Shown: positions 25,548 to 33,596 of the stretch, one piece after another
Layout: the number at the start of each line of letters is the position of its first letter
How positions within the stretch are numbered: position 1 is the stretch's first letter
Assembly (NCBI GenBank): GCA_022360275.1
Contig: JAKSDC010000057.1
Location: 1 to 42,872, forward strand
DNA from: Chlorobiales bacterium
Lineage (GTDB): Bacteria; Bacteroidota; Chlorobiia; Chlorobiales; Chlorobiaceae
Length of the DNA: 42,872 bases
Direction: 5' to 3'
The notes under the pieces: model-generated
What the model saw: only the letters and a program-made list of their open reading frames with translations
The model's database searches: none
What the model was told of the DNA's origin: nothing
Translations under genes and position numbers: made by a program

Positions 25548-26204
25548 TCAGTGCAGCGTTTTGATGATGAGGTAGACCACCCCGAGAATTTTGTTTTCGT
25601 TGTCCGGGTGATGCAAAGTTACTGTCCGGCCGGTGCCATCGGTCAGTAAAGTTTTTTTCTCTTTACAAAAAGCTTGGGCGAGGAACTGCCGGTTGCCGCT
25701 GAGCAGCAGGACAGCACTTCGATCTTTTAATGCAATGTCCGGTGCGGCTACCACTATGTCTCCTTCGGCGATCTGGGGAGGGAGGTTTGTCGTACTGTAG
25801 AATGCAAAAGAGTTGTTGTATTTGACAAGCGCCAAGGGGAGCGTTATATATTCCTTTTTTCCCTTGCCGCCAAGAGGTACCTGGACAATGTCCTGAAATC
25901 CGTACTTCGTCGGATATTCCTGGACAATATTGAAAAGATGGTTTACACGTTGTTCCAGAATATCGAGTCTTTCTCTGCCTTCTGATGCGTTTTCTTCACC
26001 GATCAGGTAGTTGAGGTTTAACTCAGGATACGTCCGCTTTAGCGATTTTATGAGTTTGTACCCAGGCTCTTTTTCTCCACGCTCTACTTCACTGATAAAG
26101 CTTTTTGATACACCGAGCTTATTTGCAAGGCTTTGAAGGGTAAGCTTTTCTGACTTACGGATGTGCTTCAAGCATTTCCCGAAATGGGTGCTTTTATCCG
26201 TCAT
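25548..26204 (-). CDS. XRE-family repressor with a degenerate S24/LexA-like C-terminal domain
   Basis: 218 residues. Residues 9-65 form an XRE helix-turn-helix (LTLQSLANKLGVSKSFISEVERGEKEP). Residues ~75-95 look helical, and the C-terminal ~90 residues follow the LexA/CI peptidase pattern: a segment ending in I-A-E-G-D-I-V, then a second strand pair. Aligned on G148-D149, the catalytic Ser position holds N140 and the Lys position appears to hold Q177, so self-cleavage is not expected. It is divergent from a two-gene plus-strand unit, with a palindrome in the 86-base gap. The layout is that of a phage immunity region, without phage structural genes in the window. Confidence 0.83.
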   Translation of the reverse strand: MTDKSTHFGKCLKHIRKSEKLTLQSLANKLGVSKSFISEVERGEKEPGYKLIKSLKRTYPELNLNYLIGEENASEGRERLDILEQRVNHLFNIVQEYPTKYGFQDIVQVPLGGKGKKEYITLPLALVKYNNSFAFYSTTNLPPQIAEGDIVVAAPDIALKDRSAVLLLSGNRQFLAQAFCKEKKTLLTDGTGRTVTLHHPDNENKILGVVYLIIKTLH

Positions 26205-26223
26205 GATGAAGTTTTTTTGTATA

Positions 26224-26241
26224 TTTCCGCTATGGCGGAAA
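26224..26241. promoter_or_regulatory. Candidate operator for the XRE repressor
   Basis: TTTCCGC-TATG-GCGGAAA, a perfect 7-base inverted repeat with a 4-base centre, in the short AT-rich gap between the divergent repressor and small-gene starts (20 bases from the repressor ATG, 50 from the other). Spacing fits a dimeric XRE protein controlling both promoters. Inferred; no second copy was noticed in the gap. Confidence 0.6.
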
Positions 26242-26290
26242 GATGTATTAACAGTAGGAAACAGAAATAAAGAAAAATAAACCGAAAAAT

Positions 26291-26509
26291 ATGGAAGGAC
26301 AAGAGGTAAAGATCGATCATCGTAAACTTCCCTGGAAGGGAATATGGAAAGCTATTGCAGAAGAGGAGTCAGCCCGAAGAGGAAAAAAGGTGTCTCCTGA
26401 AGCTGTCCGAATGGGTGTTCAGGGGAAAAGTGAGTACTATCTTCAGTTGTACGATAAGGAGATCCGAAAGCGCAGGGCATATTTGCATGGCAGCGGCAGG
26501 GATACCTGA
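26291..26509 (+). CDS. Small basic protein divergent from the XRE repressor, possible DNA-binding
   Basis: 72 residues, rich in Lys/Arg/Glu. The segment LPWKGIWKAIAEEESARR followed by KVSPEAVRMGV suggests two helices with a short turn, as in small phage regulators (Cro/Ner-like position), then YYLQLYDKEIRKRRAYL as a basic helix. I do not recognise a named family. The position opposite a CI-like repressor supports a regulatory partner role, which is inference. It starts at ATG 26291 without a strong Shine-Dalgarno in an A-rich leader. The next small gene begins before its stop. Confidence 0.55.
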   Translation: MEGQEVKIDHRKLPWKGIWKAIAEEESARRGKKVSPEAVRMGVQGKSEYYLQLYDKEIRKRRAYLHGSGRDT

Positions 26510-26708
26510 TGGTATGTGTCTTGCAGTCGAAAAGAGCCGAAGGAAAACTCAAGCGGATGTGGGTGCATTGACGGAAAAGCTGAACGAAAAAAACAGGCAG
26601 ATACAGTTGTTGCATCAAAAGCTGAAGCAGTCTGACGAATATGGCAGAAATCTCAGTGGCTTGTTACGGGAACTGATCAGACTGCTTGCGATTGTTGAGG
26701 AGCGGTAA
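26487..26708 (+). CDS. Small coiled-coil protein downstream of the repressor partner
   Basis: 73 residues from ATG 26487 (CAGGG nine bases upstream); ATG 26514 is an alternative. After a short N-terminus, KTQADVGALTEKLNEKN and the following QIQLLHQKLKQ and LSGLLRELIRLL give regular heptad-like Leu/Ile spacing, predicting a single coiled coil. No family is recognised; similar coil ends occur in plasmid and phage accessory proteins. It overlaps the previous gene by 23 bases in another frame, suggesting co-translation, and ends 24 bases before the convergent leuS end. Function unknown. Confidence 0.5.
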   Translation: MAAAGIPDGMCLAVEKSRRKTQADVGALTEKLNEKNRQIQLLHQKLKQSDEYGRNLSGLLRELIRLLAIVEER

Positions 26709-26732
26709 TTGCTCGTACCTGAACGTTTTGCT

Positions 26733-29153
26733 TTACATTGGTTTGACAACCAGGTTAACCAGCCTGTCAGGAACGACGATTTCCTTTACGATAATCATTC
26801 CCTGAAGGAATTTCTGCACTGTTTCGTCGCTACGCGCTTTTTCGAGCAGTGTTTCCTGAGAGGATTTTGCCGGTACGGTTATCTTTCCTCTGAGTTTTCC
26901 GTTAACCTGAACGGCGATGGTAACTTCGTCATCTGTCGCAAGTGCAGGGTCGAAAACCGGCCAGGGAACCGTTGCTATGCTGGAGACGTTGCCGATCGCC
27001 TGCCAGAGCTCTTCACAGATGTGCGGGGCATAGGGCGAAAGAAGCAGGAGGAGGTTTTCGACGGCTGTTCTGCTTCTGCACGCTGCTTTATGAAGCTCAT
27101 TGACCAGTACCATCATCTCGGCAATTGCCGTATTGAATTTCAACTGGCCGGTATCCTCGGTCACCTTTTTAATGACCTTGTGCATTGTTCGCTGAAGGCT
27201 TTCCGGGACGGGGTCTTCGGTTATCGAAACCGGGCTGTCCGGCTCCGGGTAGACCAGCCGCCATACTCTTGCAAGAAAGCGGCTTACTCCCTCGATTCCA
27301 TGGGTGTTCCAGGGTTTTACCTGTTCGAGAGGGCCGAGAAACATCTCGTAAAGGCGGATGGCATCCGCCCCGTATGATGACAGAACCCTATCTGCCGGAA
27401 TGACATTACCCCGCGATTTGGACATTTTTTCATTGTCTTCGCCGAGGATCATGCCCTGATTGAAAAGCTTTTGAAAAGGCTCTTTTGTCGAAACTACGCC
27501 GAGGTCATAGAGCACCTTGTGCCAGAATCGGGCGTACAGAAGGTGCAGTACCGCATGTTCTGCGCCACCTACATAAAGGTCCACGTTCATCCAGTAACGT
27601 TCTTTTGCCCGATCGACCAGAGTTTCGTGGTTTTCAGGATCGATAAAACGCAGATAATACCAGCAGCTGCCCGCCCATTGCGGCATGGTGTTGGTTTCAC
27701 GCCGAAAGCTCCCGTGTTCGTCGTGTCCGTAAAGCCATTCACTAATATTGGCGAGGGGGGATTCGCCGGTCGTTGTCGGCTGATAGGCTTCAATCTCGGG
27801 CAGGGTCAGCGGAAGGTTTGTTTCTGGCCGCAGCGTGCCGTCTTCATAATGCTTGACCGGTATCGGTTCCCCCCAGTACCGTTGACGGCTGAAGATCCAG
27901 TCGCGGAGCTTGTAGTTGACCGTTCTTTTACCTTTTGCTTTTTTTTCAAGCCAGTCGGCCATAACGTCAAAAGCTTGCTCGAACGTCAGGCCGTCGAGAC
28001 TGATTTCGTCGTTCGATGAATTGACGCAGACACTCTCTTTTTCCTCAAAAACCGCTTCCTGGACATCGTGCGGGCTTTTGATAACCTCGATGATCGGCAG
28101 CTCGAACTTTTTTGCGAATTCCCAGTCCCGTCCATCATGGGCAGGAACCGACATGATCGCCCCGGTACCGTAGCTGGTGAGGACAAAGTCGGATATCCAG
28201 ACAGGCAAGGCTTCTCCGTTTGCCGGGTTGACGGCATACGAACCGGTAAAGACACCCGTTTTTTCTTTCTGCAGGCCCGTTCTTTCAAGTTCTGTTTTCA
28301 GCTTGGCCTGTTCGATGTATTCTTTCACTGTCACAAGCTGCTGGGCTGTTGCAAGCTTTTCAGCCATTGGGTGCTCCGGTGAGACCACCAGGTACGTTGC
28401 CCCGAAAAGTGTGTCAGGCCTTGTTGTATAGACCCTGATCGTTGTTTTGTGGCAGGGGAGTTCGAAGTCAATTTCGACCCCTTCCGACCGGCCGATCCAG
28501 TTGCGCTGCATCTGCTTGACATTTTCCGGCCAGTCAACCTCGTCAAGGTCTTCGAGCAACCGCTCGGCATACGCAGTGATTTTCAGTACCCACTGCCGCA
28601 AAGGTTTTCGGACGACGGTGAGGCCATCGGCTATTTTCTCATCCACCTCTTCGTTGGCAAGGACGGTTTTGAGTTCTTCGCACCAGTTTACATCAACTTC
28701 GCTTGTATAGGCAAGCCCACGATCGAGCATTTGCAGGAAAATCCACTGTGTCCAGGCATAGTACTCAGGATCGGTTGTGTTGATTTCACGGGTCCAGTCG
28801 TAGGAAAACCCCATGCGCTGCAGCGTTTCCTTGAAACTGGCAACATTCTTTTCCGTAACAACTTTCGGGTGCGTGCCTGTTTTAATGGCAAACTGTTCGG
28901 CAGGAAGACCGAAAGCATCCCATCCCATGGGATGCAGGACATTGTGTCCCTGACTGCGTTTGTAGCGGGCGATAATATCCGTGGCAGTATATCCTTCGAG
29001 GTGCCCGACATGCAGTCCCGAACCGCTCGGATATGGAAACATGTCGAGTACATAATATTTGGGTTTATCTGCACTGTCCTCCGTGCGGAATGTCTGGTGC
29101 TCATTCCAGTAGGCCTGCCATTTGTTCTCTATGGTTGGAAAGTCGTAACGCAT
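26733..29153 (-). CDS. leuS: Leucyl-tRNA synthetase
   Basis: 806 residues from ATG 29153. Class I synthetase charging tRNA(Leu). Visible: the HIGH-type motif PYPSGSGLHVGH (residues 41-51), the editing domain with YTTRPDTLFGATYLV and SYGTGAIMSVPAHDGRD, the zinc/insertion region FSRQRYWGEPIP, KMSKSRGNV for ATP binding, and the C-terminal QVNGKLRGK domain. Editing of mischarged amino acids should be active. The frame is open to 29300, but the extension has no homology and reads through the pnp terminators, so it is rejected. It is the last gene in the rsmI-panC-pnp-leuS minus-strand order. Confidence 0.97.
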   Translation of the reverse strand: MRYDFPTIENKWQAYWNEHQTFRTEDSADKPKYYVLDMFPYPSGSGLHVGHLEGYTATDIIARYKRSQGHNVLHPMGWDAFGLPAEQFAIKTGTHPKVVTEKNVASFKETLQRMGFSYDWTREINTTDPEYYAWTQWIFLQMLDRGLAYTSEVDVNWCEELKTVLANEEVDEKIADGLTVVRKPLRQWVLKITAYAERLLEDLDEVDWPENVKQMQRNWIGRSEGVEIDFELPCHKTTIRVYTTRPDTLFGATYLVVSPEHPMAEKLATAQQLVTVKEYIEQAKLKTELERTGLQKEKTGVFTGSYAVNPANGEALPVWISDFVLTSYGTGAIMSVPAHDGRDWEFAKKFELPIIEVIKSPHDVQEAVFEEKESVCVNSSNDEISLDGLTFEQAFDVMADWLEKKAKGKRTVNYKLRDWIFSRQRYWGEPIPVKHYEDGTLRPETNLPLTLPEIEAYQPTTTGESPLANISEWLYGHDEHGSFRRETNTMPQWAGSCWYYLRFIDPENHETLVDRAKERYWMNVDLYVGGAEHAVLHLLYARFWHKVLYDLGVVSTKEPFQKLFNQGMILGEDNEKMSKSRGNVIPADRVLSSYGADAIRLYEMFLGPLEQVKPWNTHGIEGVSRFLARVWRLVYPEPDSPVSITEDPVPESLQRTMHKVIKKVTEDTGQLKFNTAIAEMMVLVNELHKAACRSRTAVENLLLLLSPYAPHICEELWQAIGNVSSIATVPWPVFDPALATDDEVTIAVQVNGKLRGKITVPAKSSQETLLEKARSDETVQKFLQGMIIVKEIVVPDRLVNLVVKPM

Positions 29154-29218
29154 GTTTTTTTCGAATATGTTTGCGCAGTTTGCCGGTCTGGTCAAAGAAA
29201 AGAAAATCACACGAAAAT

Positions 29219-29242
29219 GAAAAAGCCGGAAAAGGCTTTTTC
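29219..29242 (-). terminator. A/T-armed hairpin between pnp and leuS
   Basis: GAAAAAGCC / GGCTTTTTC arms (9 bases) with a 6-base centre, downstream of the pnp stop on the minus strand and upstream of leuS. Symmetric A and T runs make it a possible bidirectional terminator; it is the second of two in a row. Confidence 0.6.
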
Positions 29243-29253
29243 GGGCAGAAAAA

Positions 29254-29281
29254 AAGCTGTGCAGCAGGTGTTGCACAGCTT
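29254..29281 (-). terminator. Intrinsic terminator of pnp
   Basis: On the minus strand AAGCTGTGCA, an 8-base loop and TGCACAGCTT are followed directly by a run of Ts, 45 bases after the pnp stop. This is a textbook rho-independent terminator. Confidence 0.85.
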
Positions 29282-29325
29282 CGCGTTTCTCATGGTCCAC
29301 TGCTTACTGCAGACTCCCGGCTTTT

Positions 29326-31521
29326 TTACTCTTCCTGTGCCGGCGAACCGTTTTCAGATTCGGCAGGCATGTCAAGCAACGCTTTCATGGAAAGGGCGTA
29401 GCGTGTTTTGCCGGTTCTGGGATCTTTACGGATATCGATGAGCTTGACCTTTATCCGGTCGCCAGGTTTGAGGTAGTCGCTTACCTTGGCCACCCGTTCT
29501 TTTGCAATTTCGGAAATGTGTACAAGCCCGTCGGTTTTCGGGAGAAATTCGACGAATGCTCCCAGCTCTTCACGGATATCCCTGACTTTGCCGGAGTATA
29601 CCAGGCCTACTTCCGGTTTCGATATAAGCGTCTTGATCGTTTCAATTGCGGCTGAAGCACCTTCTCCGCTTGGTGCGGCAATGGTGACTGTGCCGTCATC
29701 GTCAACATTGATCTCTGCGCCGGTTTCTTCCGTGATGCTTCTGATGGTTTCTCCTCCCTTGCCGATGATCATGCCGATAGCGTCTACCGGAACCTGGATG
29801 GTGGAGAGGCGCGGTGCGTATTTGCCGATTTCCGTTCTCGGACCTGCAATGGCTTCAGTCATTTTTTCAAGGATATGCAAACGTCCTTTTCTTGACTGTT
29901 CGAGGGCTTGCTCGAGAATATGGTAGTCGAGCCCGTCTATTTTAATATCCATCTGGCACGCCGTGATTCCGTCTTTTGTGCCGGCTACCTTGAAGTCCAT
30001 ATCGCCAAGGTGATCTTCGTTGCCGAGAATATCGGAGAGAACTGCATACTTGTCACCCTCCTTGATAAGGCCCATTGCAATGCCGGATACAGGTCTATTG
30101 AGCGGCACGCCGCCGTCCAATGCTGCCAGAGTACCGCCACACACCGATGCCATTGATGAAGAACCGTTCGATTCAAGAATTTCGGATACGATACGGATGG
30201 TGTAAGGGAATTCGGTATCCGGCGGCACCACTTTTTTGATGGCTCTTTCGGCAAGATTGCCATGGCCGATCTCCCGGCGTCCGACGCCTCCGACACGGCC
30301 GGTTTCACCTACCGAAAACGGCGGGAAATTATAGTGAAGCATGAACCGTTTTTCCGTATCGTCAAGCAGCGTATCGATCATTTGCGCATCTTTTTTCGTG
30401 CCCAGCGTCAGAGCGACAAGTGCCTGTGTTTCTCCTCTGGTAAAAAGCGCCGAGCCATGTGCTCTTGGAATAAGACCGAGCTCAATGCTGATAGGCCTGA
30501 CCTCTTCGAGCGTCCTGCCGTCGAGACGTTTTGCGTCATCGAGAATCATATGGCGCATCACCTTTTTTTCGATCTTGTGGATATGACTTGAAATGATCTG
30601 TTCATTCAGGTAAAGAGCCTTCGATGGGTCTGCAGCGATATCGTCGGCGGTGATTTCTTCCTTGTAGCGCCCGAGGATCTGCTGTGTGACAGACTTGTAT
30701 GTTTCCGAAGTTTTTTCTGCACGTTCTTCTTTTGCCAAGGGCATGTAAGCGAGTTCTTTCAGCGGAGCTTCACAAAGTTCCCTTATGCTTTCCTGCAGAT
30801 CTTCCGGAGCGGAGATCGCCAGGAAAGAGCGTTTCGGTTTTGCAACTTCAGCGGCTATTTCGTCCTGCAGGGAGCAGATTTTTTTGATCGCTTCATGTCC
30901 GAAACGGATGGCGTCGAGCATTTCGGCTTCGGATATTTCGTTCATTTCGCCTTCAAGCATGCAGATTGTATCGACCGTTCCGCCGATCGATATATCGATG
31001 TCGCTCCTGGAGAGTTCATTGATATTCGGATTGATGACAAACTCGCCTTTGATCCTGCCGACACGCACTTCAGACATGGAGTTTGAGAACGGTATATCGG
31101 AAACCATTACAGCCGCCGATGCTGCAATGCCTCCAAGCACATCTGCATCATTGAGCTGGTCGGAGGAGATGACCGAGATGATTATCTGTGTGTCCTGATA
31201 ATAGCCGTCGGGGAAGAGAGGACGAAGAGCGCGGTCGATAAGGCGGGCGGAAAGAACCTCTTTTTCGGAAGGTCTGCTTTCGCGTTTGATGAATCCGCCG
31301 GGAAACTTGCCGGCAGCGTAATACTTTTCACGGTACTCGACCTGAAGAGGAAAAAAGTCCTGATTCAGCGGGGGAGGAGTTTTGTCGGAAACCACGGTCG
31401 CAAGAACCATGGTTTCGCCCATACTTACGACGACGGCTCCATCGGCCTGCTTTGCCATTTTGCCGGTTTCAATAGTGATAGTTTTACCGCCTTCCAGATC
31501 AATTTCTTTGCGTATAAACAT
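29326..31521 (-). CDS. pnp: Polynucleotide phosphorylase
   Basis: 731 residues from ATG 31521 (MFIRKEIDLEGG). PNPase degrades RNA 3'-5' by phosphorolysis. Order: first RNase PH domain (KTITIETGKMAKQADGAV, FKRESRPSEKE-type segment), helical linker, second RNase PH domain (FTRGETQALVALTLGT, GRREIGHGNLAERA, VSEILESNGSSSMASVCGG), KH domain (GMIIGKGGETIRSI) and S1 domain (SGKVRDIREELGAFVEF, DGLVHISEIA). The frame upstream to 31596 reads through a hairpin and is not conserved. It lacks the usual rpsO neighbour here; panC is upstream and leuS downstream, the latter behind two terminators. Confidence 0.97.
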   Translation of the reverse strand: MFIRKEIDLEGGKTITIETGKMAKQADGAVVVSMGETMVLATVVSDKTPPPLNQDFFPLQVEYREKYYAAGKFPGGFIKRESRPSEKEVLSARLIDRALRPLFPDGYYQDTQIIISVISSDQLNDADVLGGIAASAAVMVSDIPFSNSMSEVRVGRIKGEFVINPNINELSRSDIDISIGGTVDTICMLEGEMNEISEAEMLDAIRFGHEAIKKICSLQDEIAAEVAKPKRSFLAISAPEDLQESIRELCEAPLKELAYMPLAKEERAEKTSETYKSVTQQILGRYKEEITADDIAADPSKALYLNEQIISSHIHKIEKKVMRHMILDDAKRLDGRTLEEVRPISIELGLIPRAHGSALFTRGETQALVALTLGTKKDAQMIDTLLDDTEKRFMLHYNFPPFSVGETGRVGGVGRREIGHGNLAERAIKKVVPPDTEFPYTIRIVSEILESNGSSSMASVCGGTLAALDGGVPLNRPVSGIAMGLIKEGDKYAVLSDILGNEDHLGDMDFKVAGTKDGITACQMDIKIDGLDYHILEQALEQSRKGRLHILEKMTEAIAGPRTEIGKYAPRLSTIQVPVDAIGMIIGKGGETIRSITEETGAEINVDDDGTVTIAAPSGEGASAAIETIKTLISKPEVGLVYSGKVRDIREELGAFVEFLPKTDGLVHISEIAKERVAKVSDYLKPGDRIKVKLIDIRKDPRTGKTRYALSMKALLDMPAESENGSPAQEE

Positions 31522-31552
31522 GGAATAAACATCAGTTGTTAGTGGATGAAAA

Positions 31553-31595
31553 AAAGCCGGTTGTCCCGTCAGCCCTCTCGGGCCGGTACACAACA
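31553..31595 (-). terminator. Hairpin with T-run in the pnp leader / after panC
   Basis: On the minus strand, paired CCGG arms enclose a GCCC-GAGA-GGGC inner stem-loop, and a run of seven Ts follows directly. It lies between panC and pnp, so it may terminate rsmI-panC transcripts or act in the pnp leader, where PNPase genes are often self-controlled. The stems are short; moderate support. Confidence 0.45.
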
Positions 31596-31679
31596 ATTGG
31601 TAAACGATTAAATTAACAATCTTTCAATATACGATATTCTTGAAATTAGTTGAGCGATAATTATCTCTGCCATTATACT

Positions 31680-32546
31680 TCAGTCTGAGTTGAGTGATAA
31701 CTCAAGTATGCCATTGTCGATAAGCCGTGTTGACCCTATCCAGACGGCGAGGAGCAGTCGATACTTTCCATTTGCATCCAGCTTTTCGGTTTCTGCAAAC
31801 GTTTCCGGATCGACAATGCCGACGTAGTCGATTTTTGTATCCGGGGCCGAATCGATAAGTGCGGTTACCTCCGCGAGAATTTTTTCCGTTTCGGTAGTTC
31901 CCTGTGCGGCAAGCTCCTTTGCATGGCAGATGCTCCGGTAAAGAACCGCAGCTTGCTCACGTTCCTGTGAAGAAAGGTAGATGTTCCGTGAGCTTGTTGC
32001 CAAGCCGTCCTCTTCACGGACAATCGGGGCTTCGATAATTTGTATGTCAATGTTGAAATCACTGACCATGCGTTTTATGACAGCAAGCTGCTGGGCGTCC
32101 TTTTCCCCGAATATGGCTAAATGAGCTTTTGAAGTCATCATGAATTTCAAGACCACGGTAGCCATGCCGTTGAAATGCCCCGGTCTTTTGATACCTTCAA
32201 ACCTGCTCGCAACATCTCCTGTACATACCTGTGTCTCGAACCCTTCCGGGTACATCAATTCTGCATCCGGGGCAAACAGGTAATCGACCCCTGCAGCTTT
32301 CGCCATGGCGGCGTCTTTTTCAAAAGGCCGGGGATAACGATGAAAATCTTCATCAAGACCGAACTGGCGGGGATTGACGAAGATGGTAAGAATCACGGTT
32401 CCTGCTTTCTGCTTCGCTATCCTTACGAGGCTCAGATGCCCTTCATGCAGGGCTCCCATGGTCATCACAACCGCTATGAGCTGGTGCTTCAGCCGGAGAT
32501 TTTCAGCTGTTTTCTGCATCTCTGCCGGATCATTGATAATCTGCAT
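31680..32546 (-). CDS. panC: Pantothenate synthetase
   Basis: 288 residues. PanC joins pantoate and beta-alanine with ATP to make pantothenate, the CoA precursor. Diagnostic segments: MTMGALHEGHLSLVRIA (HIGH-type), TIFVNPRQFG, RPGHFNGMATVVLK, FGEKDAQQLAVI and VREEDGLATSSRNIYLS. All catalytic segments look intact. It lies 50 bases after the rsmI stop on the same strand. No panB or panD is in the window. Start ATG 32546. Confidence 0.97.
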   Translation of the reverse strand: MQIINDPAEMQKTAENLRLKHQLIAVVMTMGALHEGHLSLVRIAKQKAGTVILTIFVNPRQFGLDEDFHRYPRPFEKDAAMAKAAGVDYLFAPDAELMYPEGFETQVCTGDVASRFEGIKRPGHFNGMATVVLKFMMTSKAHLAIFGEKDAQQLAVIKRMVSDFNIDIQIIEAPIVREEDGLATSSRNIYLSSQEREQAAVLYRSICHAKELAAQGTTETEKILAEVTALIDSAPDTKIDYVGIVDPETFAETEKLDANGKYRLLLAVWIGSTRLIDNGILELSLNSD

Positions 32547-32596
32547 GTGTTCTCTCGGAGTTTATTGAGATAAAATAAACGATAAGTTTCCTTCTT

Positions 32597-33364
32597 TCAG
32601 GGTTCGCAGCCGGTATCGTAATCGGTACCATACTTTTTTTTGACGTTTGCCCTTTGCCTTTTTTTGCCTTCTTTTTCCCCTTTCGGATAAACAACCACAA
32701 CAAACTCACCTCTGGTTTTCTCACCCGTGAAACGTTCGATCATGTCCGAAGGAGTGCCCCAAAGATATTCCTCGTGCAATTTGGTCGCTTCACGTGCCAT
32801 GAACACCTCTGAACCGGTGAAAGTATCTTGGATTTCATTGAGCAGCTTCAGAATGCGGTGAGGGGATTCATAGAAGACTACCGTGCTTTCAAGAGTGGCG
32901 AGGAATTCAAGTTTGCTTTTGCGCCCTTTTTTATGCGGCAGAAAGCCGGCAAAGAAAAAGTTATGCACAGGGAGCGGACAAACCGAAAGCGCAGCGGTGA
33001 CGGCACTCGGGCCGGGTACCGGAATGACTCTTGCGGGTTTTTCGTATGCTGCACGAACCAATGCATAGCCCGGATCGCTGATCGCAGGAGTGCCTGCATC
33101 GGTGATCACGGCAACATCGAGACCATCTTCGAGCAGTTCGAGAATGCTTGTAATCGCTTTTGTTTCGTTGAACGCATGATAGCTGATAAGTGTTTTTCCG
33201 CTGATTTCCAGATGGCGCAGCAGTATTGATGCACGTCGTGTGTCCTCACACGCAATTGCATCGACGGATTGCAGCGTTTTGATCGCCCGCAAGGTGATGT
33301 CGTCGAGATTACCGAGGGGAGTCGCTACGATGTAAAGCGTTCCGGTATCAGCGGTGTGGTCCAT
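32597..33364 (-). CDS. rsmI: 16S rRNA (cytidine1402-2'-O)-methyltransferase RsmI
   Basis: 255 residues, SAM-dependent enzyme of the tetrapyrrole-methylase fold that 2'-O-methylates C1402 in the ribosomal decoding centre. Motifs: LYIVATPLGNLDDITLRAI, ACEDTRRASILLRHL, VITDAGTPAISDPGY, PVPGPSAVTAALSV and FYESPHRI. The C-terminus ends in a Lys/Arg-rich tail after GEFVVVVYP, somewhat longer than usual. It leads the minus-strand order rsmI, panC, pnp, leuS. Start ATG 33364. Confidence 0.96.
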   Translation of the reverse strand: MDHTADTGTLYIVATPLGNLDDITLRAIKTLQSVDAIACEDTRRASILLRHLEISGKTLISYHAFNETKAITSILELLEDGLDVAVITDAGTPAISDPGYALVRAAYEKPARVIPVPGPSAVTAALSVCPLPVHNFFFAGFLPHKKGRKSKLEFLATLESTVVFYESPHRILKLLNEIQDTFTGSEVFMAREATKLHEEYLWGTPSDMIERFTGEKTRGEFVVVVYPKGEKEGKKRQRANVKKKYGTDYDTGCEP

Positions 33365-33462
33365 AACGGCCTTGATTCTTTTAACGGAAATGCAGTATAT
33401 CTATATACATAGTAATTTTCTATAGAACCATGTAGAATGTAGTATTATAGAGGTGTGGGCAG

Positions 33463-33555
33463 GAGGACGAAGCAATTGCAATTGACGGCGTGATTGTGGC
33501 TGAAGATAAGGTTGTCAGCCGGGATGAGCTGGTGCAGTTTATTGCAGCAAGATAA
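33463..33555 (+). pseudogene. Short coding-like remnant without a start
   Basis: A frame open from a TAG at ~33448 ends at TAA 33553-33555 and encodes EDEAIAIDGVIVAEDKV followed by VSRDELVQFIAAR. The amino-acid pattern looks like a real protein tail (a strand with IDG, then an amphipathic helix), but no suitable start exists and only ~31 residues remain. It lies between rsmI and the TauE/SafE gene, next to ATAGAGGTG and a GGGCGCCC palindrome like the repeat-element ends. The family is not recognised. Confidence 0.3.
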
Positions 33556-33596
33556 GGGCGCCCTTGAGATGCCCATAACAATCAACAGGGTCTTAT

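Noticed and set aside
29154..29300. N-terminal extension of LeuS to 29300
   Set aside because: It would translate the pnp terminators; synthetase homology begins at MRYDFPTIEN.
28449..29441. 330-codon plus-strand frame opposite leuS
   Set aside because: Antisense to LeuS and the pnp terminators; composition is that of a complement frame.
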